From the NCBI GenBank assembly GCA_963922865.1, contig CAWUJK010000001.1:55967-119966 (forward strand): a stretch of 64,000 nucleotides of DNA, given 5' to 3'. Below the pieces are notes generated by a model. It saw only the letters and a list, made by a program, of their open reading frames with translations, did not search any database and was not told where the DNA came from. This DNA comes from CAWUJK01 sp963922865 (GTDB lineage Bacteria > Patescibacteriota > Gracilibacteria > BD1-5 > UBA6164). This document shows positions 46,501 to 57,475 of the stretch, one piece after another. Position numbers and translations under genes: made by a program. The stretch's first letter is position 1, and every line of letters starts with the position of its first letter.

Positions 46501-46610
46501 GCTCATGATATATTGTTCAATTTAGATCAAGTCAAAATAACAGGATTTTCTAAATCCAAAAGTGCTTCTTTAAAAGAATCATCATAATTTCCTTTTTTAT
46601 GTGCCTCCAT
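43590..46610 (-). CDS. SIR2-like / KAP P-loop NTPase / TPR protein, 1006 aa, candidate defence protein
   Basis: N-terminal residues about 25-250 follow the SIR2-like order: ILTGSKLNNISGARTNFK (nucleotide loop), IITTNLVSSLE near 124 (TTNxxxxLE), IFKLCGSIND near 170 (usually KLHGS), LLIIGYKSFSENLLMKVL. The catalytic Asn is kept but the His is Cys, so NADase activity is doubtful. Residues about 370-720 are a KAP-type NTPase: SGDWGVGKTSIL (Walker A near 390, two TGA Gly), FFIDDLDRLEGAKALEFLELI (Walker B near 550), CVFVLGMNERRVE and GNPRKIIKFVN. No membrane helices interrupt it. The last 230 residues are TPR-like helical pairs. Sensor-repeat, NTPase and SIR2 effector is the layout of STAND/Avs-type antiphage proteins. 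It starts 11 bases after the PBP1A stop. Confidence 0.82.
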
Positions 46611-46621
46611 TTTTTATTTAG

Positions 46622-49570
46622 TTATTTATTATTTAAAATATCAACATTTATATCTTCATCATAAGAATAATGTTGATTATCAAAAAGTCTAATTTTTAAG
46701 CTAGATTTAGTATTTAATAGTTTAAAAGGTACAAATATAGCTACATTTAAACCCTGCTTAGTTTTATTAAAAGTATTGACAGTTTTTATAAGATTTTGTC
46801 ATAAGTATATATCCATTTTTTTTATTGCTCTACCAGAAATATATCATATTTTTAAGTCATTTCTTCATATTTTTAATTCATTATTATTTATAGAAGTTTT
46901 AATAACCACATTCACTTTTCAGTCTCTTTTACAAGTTTTATCACTATAATTAATAATAATATTTCAAAAATTTCAATACTTTTCTTTCCATTCACCAGAT
47001 TTAATCCGATTTACAAGAGGGGCTTGCCAAGAATTATTTTTAGGGTTTATAGAGTTAAATCTTAACAGGTATCAAGATTTAATAGCATCCTTAGGAGTAG
47101 AATTAGTAACTTTTCAATCACATAAACTATCAACTTCAATAAGGTTAAGACTATTATCAAACTGCTTTGGAGTATTAATAAAATTGGAAGAAACTAAAAA
47201 ATTACTTGGAAAATTTTTTCAAGGTAAAAATCATGATACATTAGAAACCTTTATATTCTTAACTCATAAAGGTCTAGACCAAGACTCAACTTTTTTTCAT
47301 TTGTGAGCATAGACCATAAATTCTTTAAAAATAGGTCATGCAGCCTCAAGTCAACTTCAATTTAAGTATAATTCTTTACCATTAGTATTTCAAGACCAAA
47401 CAACAGTCGTATACTGTGGAGTATATCAAACAGTCCAAAGATTTCTCGGAGCAATTATTTTTCTAGCATTTTTTCTATATTGTTTAGTTGAAGTTCATGT
47501 TTTAGCTGCTATTTTTCTTCATGGTAAACTTAAATAACTATTCCAAAACTCTGGTCTTGAATTTGTATCACTGAGTATATCATTAATTATATAAGAAAGA
47601 GACGGAGAAATTACAGGCTCTAATTTTTCACCTGATATTTTTTTATCCATGTCTTCTATTACATTTCATTTTCTATCAAGGATTTTTATTATTGGATTTA
47701 TTTCTCTTTTTATTCACATATTTGCAAAAGTAGAGTAAGCTCATGCTAATTCTAAAGGAGTCATAAGTCATGTTCAAAGAGACATGGGAGCTGCATAATT
47801 ATAGGTTTTTCATGGATATTTTTGTTTGTATTCTTCTTTGAAATCTCTAAGGGTTTTCACTCAAAGTTTTTCCATAAAAGATATTATTTTTTCTTCTCAT
47901 CAAGCTAAATAAAACATTTTAATTGCTGGTATATTTCTAGAATTATTAAGTGCTGTACTAATATTTATTTTTCATTCAAATTTTCAATCAAAATTATTAG
48001 GAATATATCAACCAGGAAAACGAGTTTTTAAATCATAAATAGGAGTTTTAGATCAAATAGAATTATTTTCTATGGCAAGAGCATAAGAAAATGGCTTAAA
48101 TGTACTTCAGGGCTGAAGCCTAGAGGTTATAATGTTATTATTTCATCAGTTTTGCTCATCAAAATATTCTCTTCCTCATACCATTGAAGCTATTCAACCT
48201 GTTTTATTATCTATAGTAACAAGAGCTGAATTTTTTGCTCAAAACTTAGTTTCATTTATTTTTCAATACTTATCAATCAAACTTTCAGCTTTTTCTTGAA
48301 GTTTAGAGTCAAGCGTTGTAAATATTCTAAGACCTCATTGTTCTACTATTTCTTTACCATATTTATTTTCTAAATAATCTTTAACGTACATAACAAAATA
48401 CGGATTTTCTATATTAGTTCTATATTTTCTAAACTCAAAACCAAAACTATCAATTATAGATTTTTTATAAGTATCAAAATCTATGTAAGAATCTTCAAGC
48501 ATCCTACCAAGAATATAATCTTTTCTTCCAGTTTGATATTCTAAAATATAATCTCAATCCTTTATTTTTATAGCATTCAAAAAACTCAATAGATTATCAA
48601 AACTTATACTAGAACAAGAATCAGAGTCTATTCTAAAACTTCATGGTTTTATATAATTTTTATTAATACCACAAATAAGGACCAAATCATTAACTCTTTT
48701 AAGTTCAAGTTTATTTATAAATCAAACAAGTTTTGATAAAAATATTTTGTTAGCTTCTAAATCTTTTTTATTCAATACTTTATTTTGATGCTCTTTATCT
48801 TTTATGTTAAAAATAAAAGGATATCAAAGCAACCTATCTTTATGATTGTAAGGAGAAAGACCAGATGGAGCTTTTGGAAGAGAAGCAAGTATACTTGATT
48901 GTAAAATATTTAACTGAGAAGAATTTACTCAAAAAAAAGTTTTTGAAGCTTGTTCTATTCAATAGGCATTAGATCAAAAAAATATTTTGTTTAAATACAA
49001 CTCAACAATTTTTTCTTTATCAAACACTTTATTAAGCTTCCAAGAAAGATAAAGTTCTTTCACTTTTCTTTCAATAGTTCTCTCATTTGTTAAATAAGTT
49101 ACTTTCATTAATTGCTGAGACAATCAAGAAGTTCATCTAAAATCTCAAGACAGTAATCAATATAAAGTTGCTCTTGCTATTCAAATTAAATCAAATCAAG
49201 GAGTAGTCCAAAATCTTTGATCTTCTCATGCAACTAAAGCATTAACCATATTTTTATTTATGTTTTTATAATCAACATAAGTTCTATTTTCTTTAAAAAT
49301 TTTATAAAGTTCATTACCATCTTTATCATAAATTATTGAAGTTTGTGCAATATGCATGTTTTTAATTTCTTCAACAGGAGGCAGTGGTTCTATATATTTT
49401 TTGTACAATACCACACCCAAAATAAAAGAGAAAACACAAAAAGAAATAAGCAAAAAAAGTAACCATTTAACAATAAAAAAAGATTTCTTATTACTCTTTT
49501 TAGAATGTTTTACTTGCTTAAAAGTTCTTGACTTTTTAGGGCTAGATTTAATCTTTTTTTTGTTAAACAT
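46622..49570 (-). CDS. Penicillin-binding protein 1A, bifunctional
   Basis: Class A PBP, building glycan strands and cross-linking them outside the membrane. A Lys-rich cytoplasmic tail is followed by one membrane helix (WLLFLLISFCVFSFILGVV, residues 36-54). The GT51 domain has the catalytic Glu in VAGEDQRFW near 116, SGLSQQLMKVTYL and ERKVKELYLSGKL. The transpeptidase has SxxK in LQPGSTFKPFSYAL near 490, SxN in NNSRNIP near 541 and KTGTST near 691. Length 982 aa is long because of a C-terminal extension of about 200 residues with scattered Cys, probably extracellular Ig-like or binding domains. Tandem with the LCP gene upstream (29 bases). Confidence 0.96.
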
Positions 49571-49599
49571 AAATTTTGAAATATTTAAAAACTAATTTA

Positions 49600-50997
49600 T
49601 TAATTAAAACTACTGTCAATATCTAAAAAAACATCTTTGTAGTTTTTTCAGATAATTATTTCTATGGAGGCACTTTCATCTAAGCTATATTCTAAATCGT
49701 CTAAAGCAACAAATTCAAATTTTTGCATATGCTTTTTCAAAAATTTTATAGTATCAGAATTTTCTATTTGTTTTTTATAATTTATAACACTTTTTTCAAA
49801 CTTTTGTTTTGAAATAGATCAAACAGTATGATTTTTAAATGGTATATTAAATCAATATTTTCTAAGTAAAAAAGCTAAGTCTCAAGCTAGAAGAGGTGTT
49901 TTAGTAGAATTTAAAATAGAAATAGAAATATTTTCTTTATATATAGTATTTTTATCAAAGACTAAGTATAAATATTTTTCAATAGCTTTGTAATCATTTA
50001 AATTATTTTTATGAGTTCAATTAACCAAAAGCACAGAAGCTCATCAATAATTATCTCTATTTGGAACATATAAAAATCATCATTTACTACACAAAGGATC
50101 TCATTCAAAACAAGAATCATTTAAGTTTGATGAAACAATAGTATAATTGTTATTTTTAATTTCAGTAAATATTCTTAAAGCATCACTAAAAGATACATCA
50201 CTATAAACATACTTTTTAAAAACATCATAAAATTTTTGTGCTTTAGAAATTTTTGAAAAAAATCATCACTCAAAAAGTTTATTTTTTACTGATTTTATAA
50301 TTTGCTGCTGTCTCAAACTTCTATCAAAATCACTAGTAGAATGTCTACTTCTTGCAAAATTCAAAGCTGTTTCTCAATCTAAAACCCAGCTACCTTTTTT
50401 TATAAAAAATGTTCTATATCACCAATTGTTATCAGGAAATTTAGTATCAATAAAATTTTTTTCCAAAGTAATTTCAACTCAACCAATAGCATCTATAAAT
50501 TTAACAAAACCCAAAAAATCAACATTTATATAATAATCAATTTTTTCTTTTGTCAAAAGCTCTACATTATGTTTTAGTGCATCAATTCAAAATTCTTGAT
50601 TTCAAGATTTTAATTTTGAAATAGCATATATTTTATTTATTTTTCAAGAATCTCAGTTGTAGTATTGTACATAAATATCTCTAGGAATTGAAAACATGGA
50701 AATAATTTTAGTTTTTGTATTTATTGAAGCCAATATAATACTATCTGTAAGGTTAGGAGCATCATTTTTTACACCTCCTCTACCTAAAAGCAATATGTTT
50801 ATCTTATTTTCTCTTTGTTTTTCTAATGAATTTATTTCTAATTTTTGAGTTTCTTTTAAGGTAAAAAAATCAAATTTTTTAGCAAAATTTATTGTAAATA
50901 CTCACAAAAAAAACACGAACAAAATAACTAGAATTCCAAAAATATTTATGATTTTAAGGCTTGTTTTTTGAGAATTAATTTTCTTTTTCTTAAACAT
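49600..50997 (-). CDS. LytR-CpsA-Psr (LCP) family protein
   Basis: LCP enzymes transfer lipid-linked glycans to peptidoglycan or surface proteins. One N-terminal membrane helix (FGILVILFVFFLGVFTI) is followed by NILLLGRGG, DSIILASINTKTK and MFSIPRDIYVQ, the conserved Asp and Arg-Asp blocks, then ALNFARSRHSTSDFDRSLRQQ, the RxxxxDxDRxxRQ pyrophosphate-binding motif. The last 110 residues (ISISILNSTKTPLLAGDLAFLL) look like a LytR_C domain. 465 aa. With the glycan region upstream in the window and PBP1A next door, it is a good candidate for attaching the surface glycan to the wall. Confidence 0.94.
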
Positions 50998-51124
50998 AAA
51001 AATCAAGAGTTTTAAAATACACGGGAATTCTACGTAAAAAAGCTTTTTTTTCAAAAAATAATTTTAGTTTTTTATTTTTTTAATTAATATATAAAGGCAA
51101 AATTAATTCTTAAATAAAAAGATT

Positions 51125-51700
51125 ATGTTTAAACTAATTGATTTACCATACGAAAAAGATGCCTTAGAGCCTTACATTTCTCAAGAAACAATACAGTATC
51201 ATTATTGAAAACACCACAAAACTTATGTAGATAATCTAAACAAATTAACAGTAGGAAGTGATCTTGATAACATGGATTTAGAAGAAGTGATAAAAAATTC
51301 TGACTGAACAGTATACAACAATGCTGCTCAGATATATAATCATAATATTTACTGGAACTGTTTTTCTCCAAACGGATGATGAGAACCAAATTGAGAAATA
51401 AAAGAAAAAATACAAAGCAGTTTTGGAAATTTTGAAGAATTTAAAAAAGCTTTTTTAGAAATGGCATTAAAAAATTTTGGTTCAGGTTGGACTTGGCTTG
51501 CTCTAAATGAAGAATGAAAATTAGAAATAGTAAATACAGATGATGGGAAAAATTTAGTAACAACAAATAAAAAAACAATACTATGATTTGATATTTGGGA
51601 ACACTCTTATTATATAGATTATAGAAATGATAGAAAATCCTATGTAGAATGATTATGGAATATAATAAATTGGGATTTTATAAATGAAAATCTAAAATAA
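51125..51700 (+). CDS. Iron-type superoxide dismutase
   Basis: Dismutates superoxide. Metal ligands are seen in TIQYHYGKHHKTYVDNL (His-26-like), NNAAQIYNHNIYWNCF (second His) and FDIWEHSYYIDYRN (Asp and His). The Gln in NNAAQ and the GSGWTWLAL segment are features usual for Fe-type enzymes; Mn-type proteins normally carry Gln further on. Length 191 aa is normal. ATG at 51125 lies 127 bases after the divergent LCP gene start; GAT precedes it without a ribosome-binding site. A convergent hairpin follows. Confidence 0.96.
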
Positions 51701-51725
51701 AAAGCATAAAGGTACTACGAAATAT

Positions 51726-51757
51726 AAAACCCTTATAATTTTTTTATAGGGGTTTTT
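51726..51757. terminator. Hairpin terminator between sodA-like gene and the superoxide reductase gene
   Basis: AAAACCCTTATAA (51726-51738) pairs with TTATAGGGGTTTT (51744-51756), one G-T pair, across a T-rich loop of five bases. Long T run in the loop and A/T flanks let it work on both strands, serving the convergent SOD and superoxide-reductase genes. Confidence 0.75.
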
Positions 51758-51775
51758 AAATAAAAACTTAAAAAA

Positions 51776-52258
51776 TTATCTCTCAATTTTTCTAGACCAA
51801 ACACCATGAAGACTACATCTAACTCTAATTTCATAATCATCTAAACTAGAAATATCAAATTCTAGCTCTGGGGTTTGTTCATTTCATAAAAATATTTCAT
51901 AAACCAAGTCTCAATATTCATCATAAAGTCACATAGAAGTTATCCTATGCTCTAGTCAGCTTGGGTGGTAATCTCATTTTCATACATTTACTTTTATAAT
52001 ATCTTGAGCGTTGTTATCATCTCAAAGAATTTTTTCTATATTTATAAAATGCTCTGCTTCAATAACATCCATTGGTATATCTCAAAGATAATTTATCTCT
52101 TGCTTTATCTCATGAAAAATATCAGGCAAAGCAGAACAAACAGGACAACAATAAGCGTCTCATAAATTTTCAAATTTAGTTCAAGCAACTATATTTTCTT
52201 CTAAATCTCATAAATCTTCATCATATATATAAGAACAATTTGTACACAAATACCTCAT
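51776..52258 (-). CDS. Rubredoxin-like domain fused to superoxide reductase (desulfoferrodoxin/neelaredoxin type)
   Basis: Superoxide reductase turns superoxide to H2O2 with electrons from rubredoxin, with no O2 made. Residues 1-45 are rubredoxin-like: YLCTNCSYIYDEDLGD and DAYCCPVCSALPD (CxxC, later CxxC; the loop is shortened). Residues 55-160 show the SOR iron ligands in order: AEHFINIEK, DYHPSGLEHRIT (two His) and VRCSLHGVW (Cys and His; usually CNxHGxW). All five ligands are kept. 160 aa. The fusion of donor and reductase is unlike class II SORs, whose N-terminal domain is desulforedoxin. Convergent with SOD. Confidence 0.88.
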
Positions 52259-52350
52259 AAATTTTAAAATTATAAAAATATTGATTTTTATTTTAGTTTA
52301 TTATAATTAGAAAATGAGGAAAATAAATATTAAATTATAAGTAAATTTAA

Positions 52351-52869
52351 ATGGAACAAAAAATAGATAAGTTAAAAGATATAATAGTTGAAATAGAGAA
52401 AATAAAAACTAAAAACAAATTTCAGCAAGCTTATGAGTTAATCGAAAAAGCTATAATAAAATATAGTGATGATTATAGAATATATGAAGAAATGGCAGAT
52501 GTTAGTATTTATATGTGAAATATAAAAAAAGCTGAAAAATCAATAGACTACGCATTAGAACTAAACAAAGAATCTGCTACATGAAATTACTTAAAATGAT
52601 TCATACTTTTATCAAAAGATGATTTCAAAAAAGCCTTAGAATACCTAGAAAAATCAAATAAATTACTTTGAAACAATGCAGAAGTTCTAAGAAATCTTTG
52701 ATGGGCATATACTATGAATAACAAAGTAGAAAAAGGTATCTCAATATTAAAAAGAGCACTAATATTATCACCATGAGATAAGTTAATTACAGAAGATCTA
52801 GCTATGGCTCTTATTTGAAAATGAGAAATAGATCTATGAAATAAACTTCTTGAAGAAATAAAAAAATAA
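52351..52869 (+). CDS. TPR protein, 172 aa
   Basis: Helical hairpins of the tetratricopeptide type run through nearly the whole length: KFQQAYELIEKAIIKYSDD, RIYEEMADVSIYMGNIKKAE, LKGFILLSKDDFKKALEYLE, LRNLGWAYTMNNKVEKGISI. TPR proteins bind other proteins. It begins MEQKIDKLKD and ends ten bases before the FtsA-like gene, so the two are probably made together and may interact. A-rich leader, no GGAGG. Confidence 0.85.
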
Positions 52870-52879
52870 GAAAATTATA

Positions 52880-54094
52880 ATGAACAAATTCAAAAAAAAG
52901 AAGCTAGAGTTTGATATAGTAGCCATAATAGATATATGAAGCTATAAAATAAGAGTTGCTATTTGTAAGTTTGAAAGTGAAAATATAAAACTCTTATGAT
53001 TTTCAGAAAAAAGACAGTCAACCACAGACATAGTAAACAACGAGATAAAAAACTTAGAATGAGTATGTGAAAATATAAAATTAGCTTTAAAAAAAGCAGA
53101 AGAAATATCCAATGTAAAAATAAAAAAAATAGCAATAAATCCTGCCTTTTGAAATAGCTTTTTTTCTTCAAAAAAAATAACACATATAAGAAAAGACAAA
53201 TACAAACTGATAAGCGAAAAGGAACTAAAAAATATAACAAAAAAAATAGAAAAAATAAATTATAGCTCAGCTACAAAAAAGATTTTTGATGATTATTTAT
53301 ATCCATGTTCAGATCTAGATATAATAGTTTCAAATGTATCTGAGATAAAAATAGATAAACAGTTAGTTAAAAACCCTCTACAAAGAAGTTGAGAAAGTGT
53401 AGTCTTTAATTTATTAAACATATTTTTATCAAAAAATAATGTTGAGCTTTTAAACTATATTTCAAAGTATATAAGCAAAGAACTTGTAAATATCTTACCT
53501 GAAGAATTTTGCCTATCAAAAATATGGGAACAAAAAGAAGAAGTAGTTATAATAAATATATGAAATTCATCAAGCTATGTTACAGTTAAAGATTCAAGCC
53601 ATAATATAATATGAAGCTTAAAAATATTAGTATGAATAGAATCTTTAATTGAAAAAATAAGAAAGGATTCGTCTTTTTCTAGAGCAGAAATAATCAAAAA
53701 AATAAATAGAGATGATTTTTTTCAACAACACAAAAAAGAATTTTTAGATATTTATTGTTTTTTGCTAGCAAAAAACCTAAAAGAAATAATGGGAGAACAA
53801 ACTACCCCCAACAATTTTTTTATAGTATGATGATGAGCAAATAATTCGTTTCTAAAAAATTATATAGAAAAATTTAATTTCTCAAAATACATAAAAATAA
53901 GTTCAAAAATAAAATTCATCCTACCAAACATAAAAGAAATATGAAAAATTGATAATGTAGAACCAATACTAAACAAATCAAATCTAAATATAATAGCAAT
54001 GATTTTGACATATAAAGAAATACTAAAAAACAAAACAGATAAAGTAGAAATATTTATAAAAGAATCAATAAAAGAAATAACAAATGAGAACTAA
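52880..54094 (+). CDS. Actin-fold ATPase, FtsA-like (possibly PilM-like)
   Basis: Residues 14-28 IVAIIDIGSYKIRVAI are the phosphate-1 loop of actin/Hsp70-type ATPases; VVIINIGNSSSYVTVKDS near 235 is phosphate-2; FFIVGGGANNSFLKNYIEKF near 322 is the adenosine motif. Between them lies an SHS2-like region, as in FtsA, which tethers FtsZ to the membrane, and in PilM. Length 404 aa. The C-terminus is Lys-rich with no clear amphipathic FtsA helix, so PilM (pilus assembly) is an alternative; the TPR neighbour fits either. No ftsZ or pil gene adjoins. Confidence 0.78.
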
Positions 54095-54175
54095 AAAAGC
54101 TCTACTTGATTATTTTTTATTTATCAGTATAATATTTATATACAGTAAAAAGTCTATTAAAAAGAAATTCTTTTT

Positions 54176-54886
54176 TTATTTTTTTGATATTTTTTCTATA
54201 AAAAAATCTTCAAGTGATGATTTTTTTAAAATCTTATCCAAACTTTCTCATTTCACTATCAAGTTCCCTTTATCTATTACTGAAACTCTATCACAAATAC
54301 TTTCTACATCAGAAAGAATATGAGTATTTAAAAATATAGTGGTTCCTTGTTTTTTTAAGTCACAAATCAAGTTTTTTACTTTTTTTCTTCATACTGGGTC
54401 AAGTCAGCTCATAGGCTCATCAAGAAAAAGTAGCTTTGGTTTATTTATTATAGATTGAGCCAAACCAATTCTTTGAAGCATTCACTTAGAAAACTCTTTT
54501 AAATATTTATTTTCTGATCATTGTAAACCAACTTCTTTTATTAAACTAGAAACTCTTTTTTCAAGTTTTTTTCAGGAAAGTCAAAAAAATTTTCAGTTAA
54601 ACTCCAAAAATTCTCTTGCTTTAAGGTGTTTATACAAATAAGTATTTTCTGGCATAAAACCTATTAGTTTTTTATTTTCCAAAGTAAGTCAATCACTAGC
54701 AAGAATATTTATTTTTCAAGAATCATAAGCAGAAATTCACATTATGCATTTCATGGTTGTAGTTTTTCAGGCTCAGTTTGGTCATAAAAATCCATAAACT
54801 TCTCAAGATTTCACATCAAAACTTATATTATTTAAAATTGTTTTTCATTTTATTTTTTTTGTCAATCATTTTACTTTTAAAACCAT
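54176..54886 (-). CDS. ABC transporter ATP-binding protein
   Basis: A 236-aa ABC ATPase with all motifs: Walker A GFLGPNGAGKTTTMK near 40, signature FSKGMLQRIGLAQSI near 135 (LSGGQ variant), Walker B LLFLDEPMSGLDPVG, and the H-loop LNTHILSDVE. All Gly of the P-loop but one are TGA. No membrane subunit is adjacent; the ATPase must work with a permease encoded elsewhere. Families with the PxxxxLY...E insertion near 90 (NTYLYKHLKAREFLEF) are drug- or lipid-export type (ABC-2). Convergent with the FtsA-like gene. Confidence 0.92.
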
Positions 54887-55039
54887 TTTTTATAAATTAT
54901 ATTGTAAAAATTCTTTGAGTTTTATTTTCAATTTATTATAATAAAGATTAATAATCATGCAAATACAATTTACAAATATATTATTTATATTTAAGAATTT
55001 ATAATTTATATAATATAAAACACTAAAATACAAAAAATT

Positions 55040-56125
55040 ATGGTATACCAAAAAAAAATTTGAATAGATTTGAGGTTGATAAAGCAAAAAAACCAATACC
55101 ACAATTTTATTATGAGGCTAGTTAACTATCTCGTAAAAAATAACCAACAATATTATTACAATATATATACAAACAAAAATATAAAAATTCTATGAGATAA
55201 TAAAAACTTAAAAATAGTAAAAACAAATTTAATTCCTGGAAGTATAAAAGACCAATTTTATTTTAGTAAAGAAACCAAAAACAATAAGCAAGATTTATTT
55301 ATATTTTTTGATCATAAAGTTCCAAAAAATATAAATAAAAAATATATACTGTTAATACCTAAACTAACAGAACTACATTTTGTAGAAAATGGGAATTTTT
55401 TACAAAAAATTTTCATAGACTATCTATTTCGCAATTCATGTAACAAAGCACAAAAAATAATATGTTTCAATGAAGATATAAAAGAAGAAATAAATGATAA
55501 ACTAAATATAGCAGAAGAAAAAATAAGTATAATTCCCCCTGCACTAAATTCTTATGAAGAATTTACAAAAGATGAAGAAATAAAAATAGATATAAAATCT
55601 AAATACAATATAAAATGAGACTTTTTTATATATGATTCTCTCATAAAACCAGAAACAAATACGATGAAACTAGTAGAAGTATTTGAAGAAATAAAGAAAA
55701 AAAATATAGATTTGTGTCTTCTTATTTTAAATGCAAACGCAGTTAAAGATGTAGATTTTAGAAAAAAAGTATTAGAAAAAAATCTAGTAGATAAAATATT
55801 TTTTATAGGAGATACAAATGAATTTGAAACTAGATATTTTTATAAAAATACCTTTTGAGTTATATATCCTTTTTTATATGCTATATTTCCATTTGAAATG
55901 CAAACAGCCTTAAAATACAACTCAAATATTCTAGCATCACAATTAAAATCTATAAAAGATATATTTTGAAATAAAATAAAATACTTCAACCCAAATAATA
56001 CTTCATCAATTTATGAACAAATAATAAATATGAAAAAAAATCCTAAAAACTATAAAGATATAATAAATAAATATAAAATAGATGATAGTTATGAATTCTT
56101 GAAAAAACTTATAGAATCGATATAA
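55040..56125 (+). CDS. Glycosyltransferase-like protein, GT-B fold, 361 aa
   Basis: Starts MVYQKKIGIDLRLIKQKNQY, a strand and loop as in GT4 proteins that begin with GIDxR. KAQKIICFNEDIKEEIN and SIIPPALNSYEEF correspond to the SxxxxxEL...VIPxGV linker of the family; NIKGDFFIYDSLIKPE and LLILNANAVKDVDFRKKVL are donor-domain segments. The usual ExFGxxxxE loop is weak (ATRYFYKNTFGVIYPFLYAIF replaced by FPFEMQTALK), so it is a divergent member. 31 bases separate it from hrcA downstream. Confidence 0.72.
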
Positions 56126-56155
56126 TGATGAAAATACAAGTAAAAAAATATAAAA

Positions 56156-56848
56156 ATGCAACTAACAGATAGAAATATAGTTATATTAAAGATAATTATA
56201 GAAGAATACTTAAAAAGCTGAAACATTATTGGATCAAAATTATTACTATCAAAGTTTGATTTAGGAGTAAGTCCTGCAACAGTTAGATGAGATATGGCAA
56301 AACTAGAAAAAATGAATCTAGTATTTCAACCATACAATTCAGCATGAAGAATGCCAACATCATGATGAATAAGGGTATATATAGATTATATGATGAAACA
56401 AACACCCTCATATTTCTTAAATGAAAATAACATAGAATTATCTTGATGAATAAAAAATTTTTCTGATTATATATACAATATAACAAACTGTTTATCCCAA
56501 AATACAAAAGAACTAAGTTTTTTTAGTGTTCCAGAAGAAAATATATTATGATATTCTTGAATATCAAATTTTTTAGAAAAAAATCAAAAAAATGATTTAA
56601 AAGACTCATTAAAGATAATAAAAATGATTGAAGACAAAATAAGATTTATGAAGTTTTTAGATGACTTAATATTAAAACAAGCATTAAGTTTATTTATTTG
56701 AGATGAAAATCATTTAAAGTACTTAAAAAAATTTTCAATAATAATAAAAACTGTTATGGTAAATAACAAAAAATGATACATATGAATAATATGAAATTTA
56801 TGACAAAACTATAGTTTTAACATAGCTGCATTAAAATGAATCATATAA
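56156..56848 (+). CDS. hrcA: Heat-inducible transcription repressor HrcA, short form
   Basis: HrcA represses chaperone genes through CIRCE sites. The N-terminal winged helix is well conserved: LTDRNIVILKIIIEEYLKSG, GSKLLLSKFDLGVSPATVRGD, MAKLEKMNLVFQPYNSAGRMPT (usual PHTSAGRIPT) and GIRVYIDYMM. The remaining 140 residues keep the end block (VMVNNKKGYIGIIGNLGQNY) but the domain between is cut down: 230 aa in place of about 340. Neither a CIRCE inverted repeat nor groEL/dnaK lies in the window. A strong terminator follows. Confidence 0.9.
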
Positions 56849-56850
56849 TA

Positions 56851-56880
56851 AAAATCTTAGCTTTTAAGCTAAGATTTTTT
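56851..56880 (+). terminator. Strong intrinsic terminator after hrcA
   Basis: AAAATCTTAGCTT (56851-56863) and AAGCTAAGATTTT (56866-56878) are perfect complements with a tight T-rich loop, followed by a T-run. It begins 3 bases after the hrcA stop. On the minus strand it has an A-run rather than a T-tract, but flanking A/T could let it act on trxA too. Confidence 0.85.
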
Positions 56881-56987
56881 TAAAATATGCTAATTCAAAC
56901 TAAAATCATTAAAGTTTTTAAAAAAATAAAGTTCAAATTCCTACAGGAAATAATCATCAAATATTTAATTTTTTCATAATATATAAA

Positions 56988-57299
56988 TTATAAATATTTT
57001 TCTAAAACCTCTACTAAACTATCAGCTTGCTGAACTCATACAAGTTGTTCTACCAATTCTCAATCTTTCATAACAATCATAGTAGGGATAGACATAACTC
57101 TAAATTTAGAAGCAAGTTCTGGATTTTCATCAACATTTACCTTTGCAATTTTTGCTTTAGCTTTCATTTTTTGGGATAAATCATCTAAAATAGGTAACAT
57201 AGTTTGACAAGGACCACACCATTCAGCCCAAAAATCAACCAAACTAACTCCCTGTTTTACCTCTTGCTCAAAATTATTTTGTGTTAATACAACTGTCAT
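56988..57299 (-). CDS. trxA: Thioredoxin
   Basis: A 103-aa protein with the thioredoxin active site FWAEWCGPCQTM at residues 22-33, the conserved Pro loop VMSIPTMIVMKDG near 75, and KVNVDENPELASKF. It reduces disulfides in the cytoplasm and probably recycles the peroxiredoxin at 42589. Start MTVVLTQNNFEQEV. The 107 bases between the hrcA terminator and its stop hold nothing convincing. Confidence 0.97.
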
Positions 57300-57475
57300 A
57301 ATTTCTAAATTAAAATTTAAGTATTTAAATAATTTAGACTAACTAAATTAATAAAACATATTATATTTATATTTAAAAAATGTAAAATAAAAAAACAAAC
57401 TTATTTTTTGTAATTAAATTATTTAACCATATAATACAAAAATAAAATATAATTTTAAAAAAATAAATAAAAACA

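Noticed and set aside
56918..56977. Short minus-strand frame starting MKKLNIGG after trxA
   Set aside because: Only about 19 codons, Gly count comes from TGA in A/T-rich sequence, and no ribosome-binding site or conservation can be shown.
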